A DNA stretch of 6,704 nt. Source: an uncultured Oscillospiraceae bacterium. GTDB taxonomy: Bacteria > Bacillota_A > Clostridia > Oscillospirales > Oscillospiraceae. The stretch lies in contig CAAGIU010000292.1 in the NCBI GenBank assembly GCA_900770015.1, forward strand, positions 1 through 6,704, read 5' to 3'. The translations under genes were made by a program, and so were the position numbers. The notes beneath the pieces were generated by a model. That model was not told the DNA's origin and searched no databases. It saw only the letters and a list, made by a program, of their open reading frames with translations. The number at the start of each line of letters is the position of its first letter. Position 1 is the first letter of the stretch. Shown piece by piece: positions 4,911 through 6,704 of this stretch.

Positions 4911-5561
4911 TTGGAAGCCATTGAAGTTTTGCCCATCCGGGTGCGGGTGACGGCGATTTTGCGAAAAGCGCTGATGGCAGGGGAATATCAGCCCGGTGAG
5001 GAGCTGAGTCTGACCGAAGTTGCCGCGAAACTGGGGGTTTCCCGGACGCCCGTGCGGGAGGCGTTTCAGACGCTGGCTGGCGAGGGACTGCTGGAGCTGC
5101 GAATGAACCGGGGCGCGGTGGTGGTGGGCATCGACGAGTCCACCATCCGGGATCATTTCGATCTGCGCATCCTGCTGGAATGCGAGAGCGTGCGGCGGGC
5201 CATCCTGGACAAAATGGATGTCACCGATCTGCTGGTGCTTCAGGAGAAGGCCGAGCGGGGCGGCCTGACGGAGGAGCAGTACCGCAGCTACAACCAGACG
5301 ATCCATACCTCCATCTGGAAGCACGCCGGGAACAAAAAGCTATATGACCTGCTGGTGTCCATGTGGAACGGCCCCTCCGCCTCCGTATCCGGCCGGGACC
5401 CCGACCACGAGGCCAAATCCATCCGGGAGCACCGTCAGCTTCTGACCTTCATCCAGGCCCAGGATTCCGGCCGTGCCCGCACCGCCATGCGGGTCCACCT
5501 GGAGCGGAGCATGAACAACATCATCGGAAGCTTCCGGGCAGCCCACAATAAGGAGAAATAG
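4911..5561 (+). CDS. GntR-family transcriptional regulator with FCD ligand-binding domain
   Basis: This is a DNA-binding regulator, probably a dimeric repressor that senses a small organic acid. Residues about 8-74 form the winged helix-turn-helix, with the recognition region LTEVAAKLGVSRTPVREAFQTLAGEGLLE. Residues about 78-205 form the all-helical FCD domain, and its metal and ligand pocket residues are visible: Asp84 (FDLRILLE), His132 (NQTIHTSI), His174 (EHRQLL) and His196 (VHLERS). At 216 residues its length is normal. The start is TTG at 4911-4913: AAGGAGG at 4897-4903 sits seven bases upstream, and no ATG or GTG in frame fits that site. The stop is one base before the permease ATG, so the two are coupled. 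FCD regulators commonly control carboxylate and sugar-acid genes and bind short palindromes of the TNGTNNNACNA kind. The two TTGTATACAA operators at 4260-4281 and 4389-4407 are its likely targets. The ligand is unknown; a dicarboxylate is the best guess. Confidence 0.94.
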   Translation: MEAIEVLPIRVRVTAILRKALMAGEYQPGEELSLTEVAAKLGVSRTPVREAFQTLAGEGLLELRMNRGAVVVGIDESTIRDHFDLRILLECESVRRAILDKMDVTDLLVLQEKAERGGLTEEQYRSYNQTIHTSIWKHAGNKKLYDLLVSMWNGPSASVSGRDPDHEAKSIREHRQLLTFIQAQDSGRARTAMRVHLERSMNNIIGSFRAAHNKEK

Positions 5562-5562
5562 C

Positions 5563-6585
5563 ATGGATCTTCTGCACATACTTGAGACTGCCGTCAATGC
5601 GGTCATCCCCATTGTTCTGGTGATTTTTCTGGGCTTCCTGCTCAAGACCAGCGGCTTCCTTTCGAAAACCTTCATCAAACAGGGCAGCGCCCTGGGCTTC
5701 CGGGTTCTGCTGCCCTGTCTGCTCTTCATGAATGTCTATAAGATTGAGGATATTACCGCGATCCCCTGGGATCTGGTGATCTACTGCTGCTGTATGCTGG
5801 TGATCCTGTTCCTCATCGGCCTTGCCACGGTGAATTTCACCACCAGCGTCCCGGAGCGTAAGGGCGTGATATTGCAGAGCGTGTTCCGCAGCAACACCGC
5901 CATCATCGGCATTTCCCTGGCCAGCGCCCTGGGCGGCGACGCGGCCGTGGCGGTGGCCGCCGTGGTGTGCGCGTTCTCCATTCCCGTGCTGAACATCCTT
6001 GCCGTCATCTCCCTGACCATTTTTTTGGACCGCGGCGAAAAGATCAGCTTGAAGAGCATTCTTTGGAATGTTGTGAAGAATCCCCTGATCGACGGCATCG
6101 CGCTGGGGGGATTGTGTCTGGCCATCCGCAGCCTGCAGCAGAAATACCTGGGCAGCGTGGTGTTCTCCCTCAGCGGAGATCTTCGCTTCCTCTATCTTGC
6201 CATCAATCAGCTGGCCTCCATCGCCTCGCCCTTCGCGCTGCTGGTGCTGGGTGGACAGTTCAGCTTCTCCTCCTCCGGCTCCATGCTGAAGGAGATCATC
6301 ATCGGCACCGGCTGGCGTGTGCTTCTGACCCCACTGATCGCCATCGGCGGCGCCTTCCTGCTGAGCACCTATACCGGGATCCTGCACTGCGGAGCCGCGG
6401 AGTACCCGTCGCTCATTGCCCTGTTCGGCACCCCTGTGGCTGTCTCCAGCGCCATCATGGCGGGGCAGATGCATAACGACGAACAGCTGGCCACCCAGCT
6501 GGTGGTATGGACCAGCATCACCTCCATCGCAACCATGTTCGTCACCGTCTGCATCCTGATGAGCGCCGGGCTGCTGGCAGTTTAA
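5563..6585 (+). CDS. AEC (auxin efflux carrier) family transporter, malate permease-like
   Basis: This is an integral membrane carrier of 340 residues with about ten hydrophobic segments, near 11-29, 43-58, 70-90, 105-122, 127-153, 172-190, 212-230, 248-268, 283-301 and 311-337. Family marks are the N-terminal IPIVLVIFLGFLLKTSGFLS (15-34), the FRSNTAIIGISLA segment (108-120), and the C-terminal LFGTPVAVSSAIMAGQMHNDEQLATQLVV (287-315), typical of bacterial AEC proteins such as MleP of lactic acid bacteria. The stop of the upstream regulator gene is one base away, and the ribosome site AGGAG (5551-5555) lies inside that gene, so they form a two-gene operon. Bacterial members include malate and other organic-acid carriers; the direction of transport and the substrate cannot be read from the sequence. 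Its pairing with an FCD regulator and the nearby malic enzyme support a di- or hydroxycarboxylate. Confidence 0.92.
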   Translation: MDLLHILETAVNAVIPIVLVIFLGFLLKTSGFLSKTFIKQGSALGFRVLLPCLLFMNVYKIEDITAIPWDLVIYCCCMLVILFLIGLATVNFTTSVPERKGVILQSVFRSNTAIIGISLASALGGDAAVAVAAVVCAFSIPVLNILAVISLTIFLDRGEKISLKSILWNVVKNPLIDGIALGGLCLAIRSLQQKYLGSVVFSLSGDLRFLYLAINQLASIASPFALLVLGGQFSFSSSGSMLKEIIIGTGWRVLLTPLIAIGGAFLLSTYTGILHCGAAEYPSLIALFGTPVAVSSAIMAGQMHNDEQLATQLVVWTSITSIATMFVTVCILMSAGLLAV

Positions 6586-6643
6586 GGCAACACCGCTTAG
6601 GTGGGAGCTGCGGGCTTCGGCGGGTCTTTTGCCCCATCCGCAC

Positions 6644-6691
6644 AGTTCTGAAAACGGGAAATACACAAAGTATTCCCGCATTTTCAGAACT
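6644..6691. repeat. Long imperfect hairpin downstream of the AEC permease
   Basis: AGTTCTGAAAA (6644-6654) pairs with TTTTCAGAACT (6681-6691). Inside it CGGG (6655-6658) pairs with CCCG (6675-6678) and AATAC (6660-6664) with GTATT (6670-6674), separated by small bulges, around the loop ACAAA. That is about 20 paired bases. It begins 58 bases after the permease stop and could end that transcript, but only TTTCGG follows, so it is not a classic U-run terminator. It may be a two-way terminator or a dispersed palindromic repeat. The bases between 6586 and 6643 hold nothing else I can identify. Confidence 0.55.
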
Positions 6692-6704
6692 TTCGGCTGG
6701 GCCA

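Noticed and set aside
5521..6681. A 386-codon open frame on the minus strand
   Set aside because: It is antisense to the AEC permease, and its translation is rich in Gln, His and Gly with no recognisable domain.

Overview
The window reads as chromosomal DNA from a fairly GC-rich Clostridia-type Firmicute, possibly in or near Oscillospiraceae. This rests on strong AGGAGG-like ribosome binding sites, codons rich in G/C at the third position, AT-rich promoters, a TTG start, and a clostridial-type small LeuC/LeuD pair. Nothing here fixes the species. The content is a carboxylic-acid uptake and conversion locus, not phage, defence or mobile DNA.

Layout. On the minus strand, positions 1-1050 hold the first 350 codons of a 2-hydroxycarboxylate (CitS/MaeN-type) transporter that runs off the window. 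Just upstream of it at 1084-2256 is a complete short-form malic enzyme. The two form an apparent operon with its own promoter near 2335-2362. Next, also on the minus strand, come the small (2455-2958) and large (2975-4234) subunits of an isopropylmalate-isomerase/homoaconitase-family hydro-lyase, with a promoter near 4292-4320. A 676-bp intergenic region (4235-4910) separates this leftward block from a rightward pair: a GntR/FCD regulator (4911-5561) and an AEC-family permease (5563-6585). The last 119 bp carry a long imperfect hairpin.

How the parts may work together. The two permease families (2HCT and AEC) both include malate or other dicarboxylate carriers. Malic enzyme turns malate into pyruvate and CO2. 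The LeuCD-type hydro-lyase interconverts a hydroxy acid with its unsaturated form. No leuA or leuB is present, so the hydro-lyase may serve dicarboxylate catabolism (for example a malate, citramalate or methylated malate derivative) rather than leucine synthesis; this is inference. The regulator gene faces two copies of a TTGTATACAA-type palindrome. One is a 22-bp perfect palindrome just downstream of the predicted leuC-like start of transcription. The other lies 126 bp away, beside a predicted rightward promoter. This is a plausible autoregulatory, looping switch.

The rest of the intergenic region (about 4450-4885) is a dense mosaic of palindromic and direct repeats. It includes two inverted hairpin elements whose stems differ by a compensated base-pair change, bracketed by 37-38 bp direct repeats about 250 bp apart.
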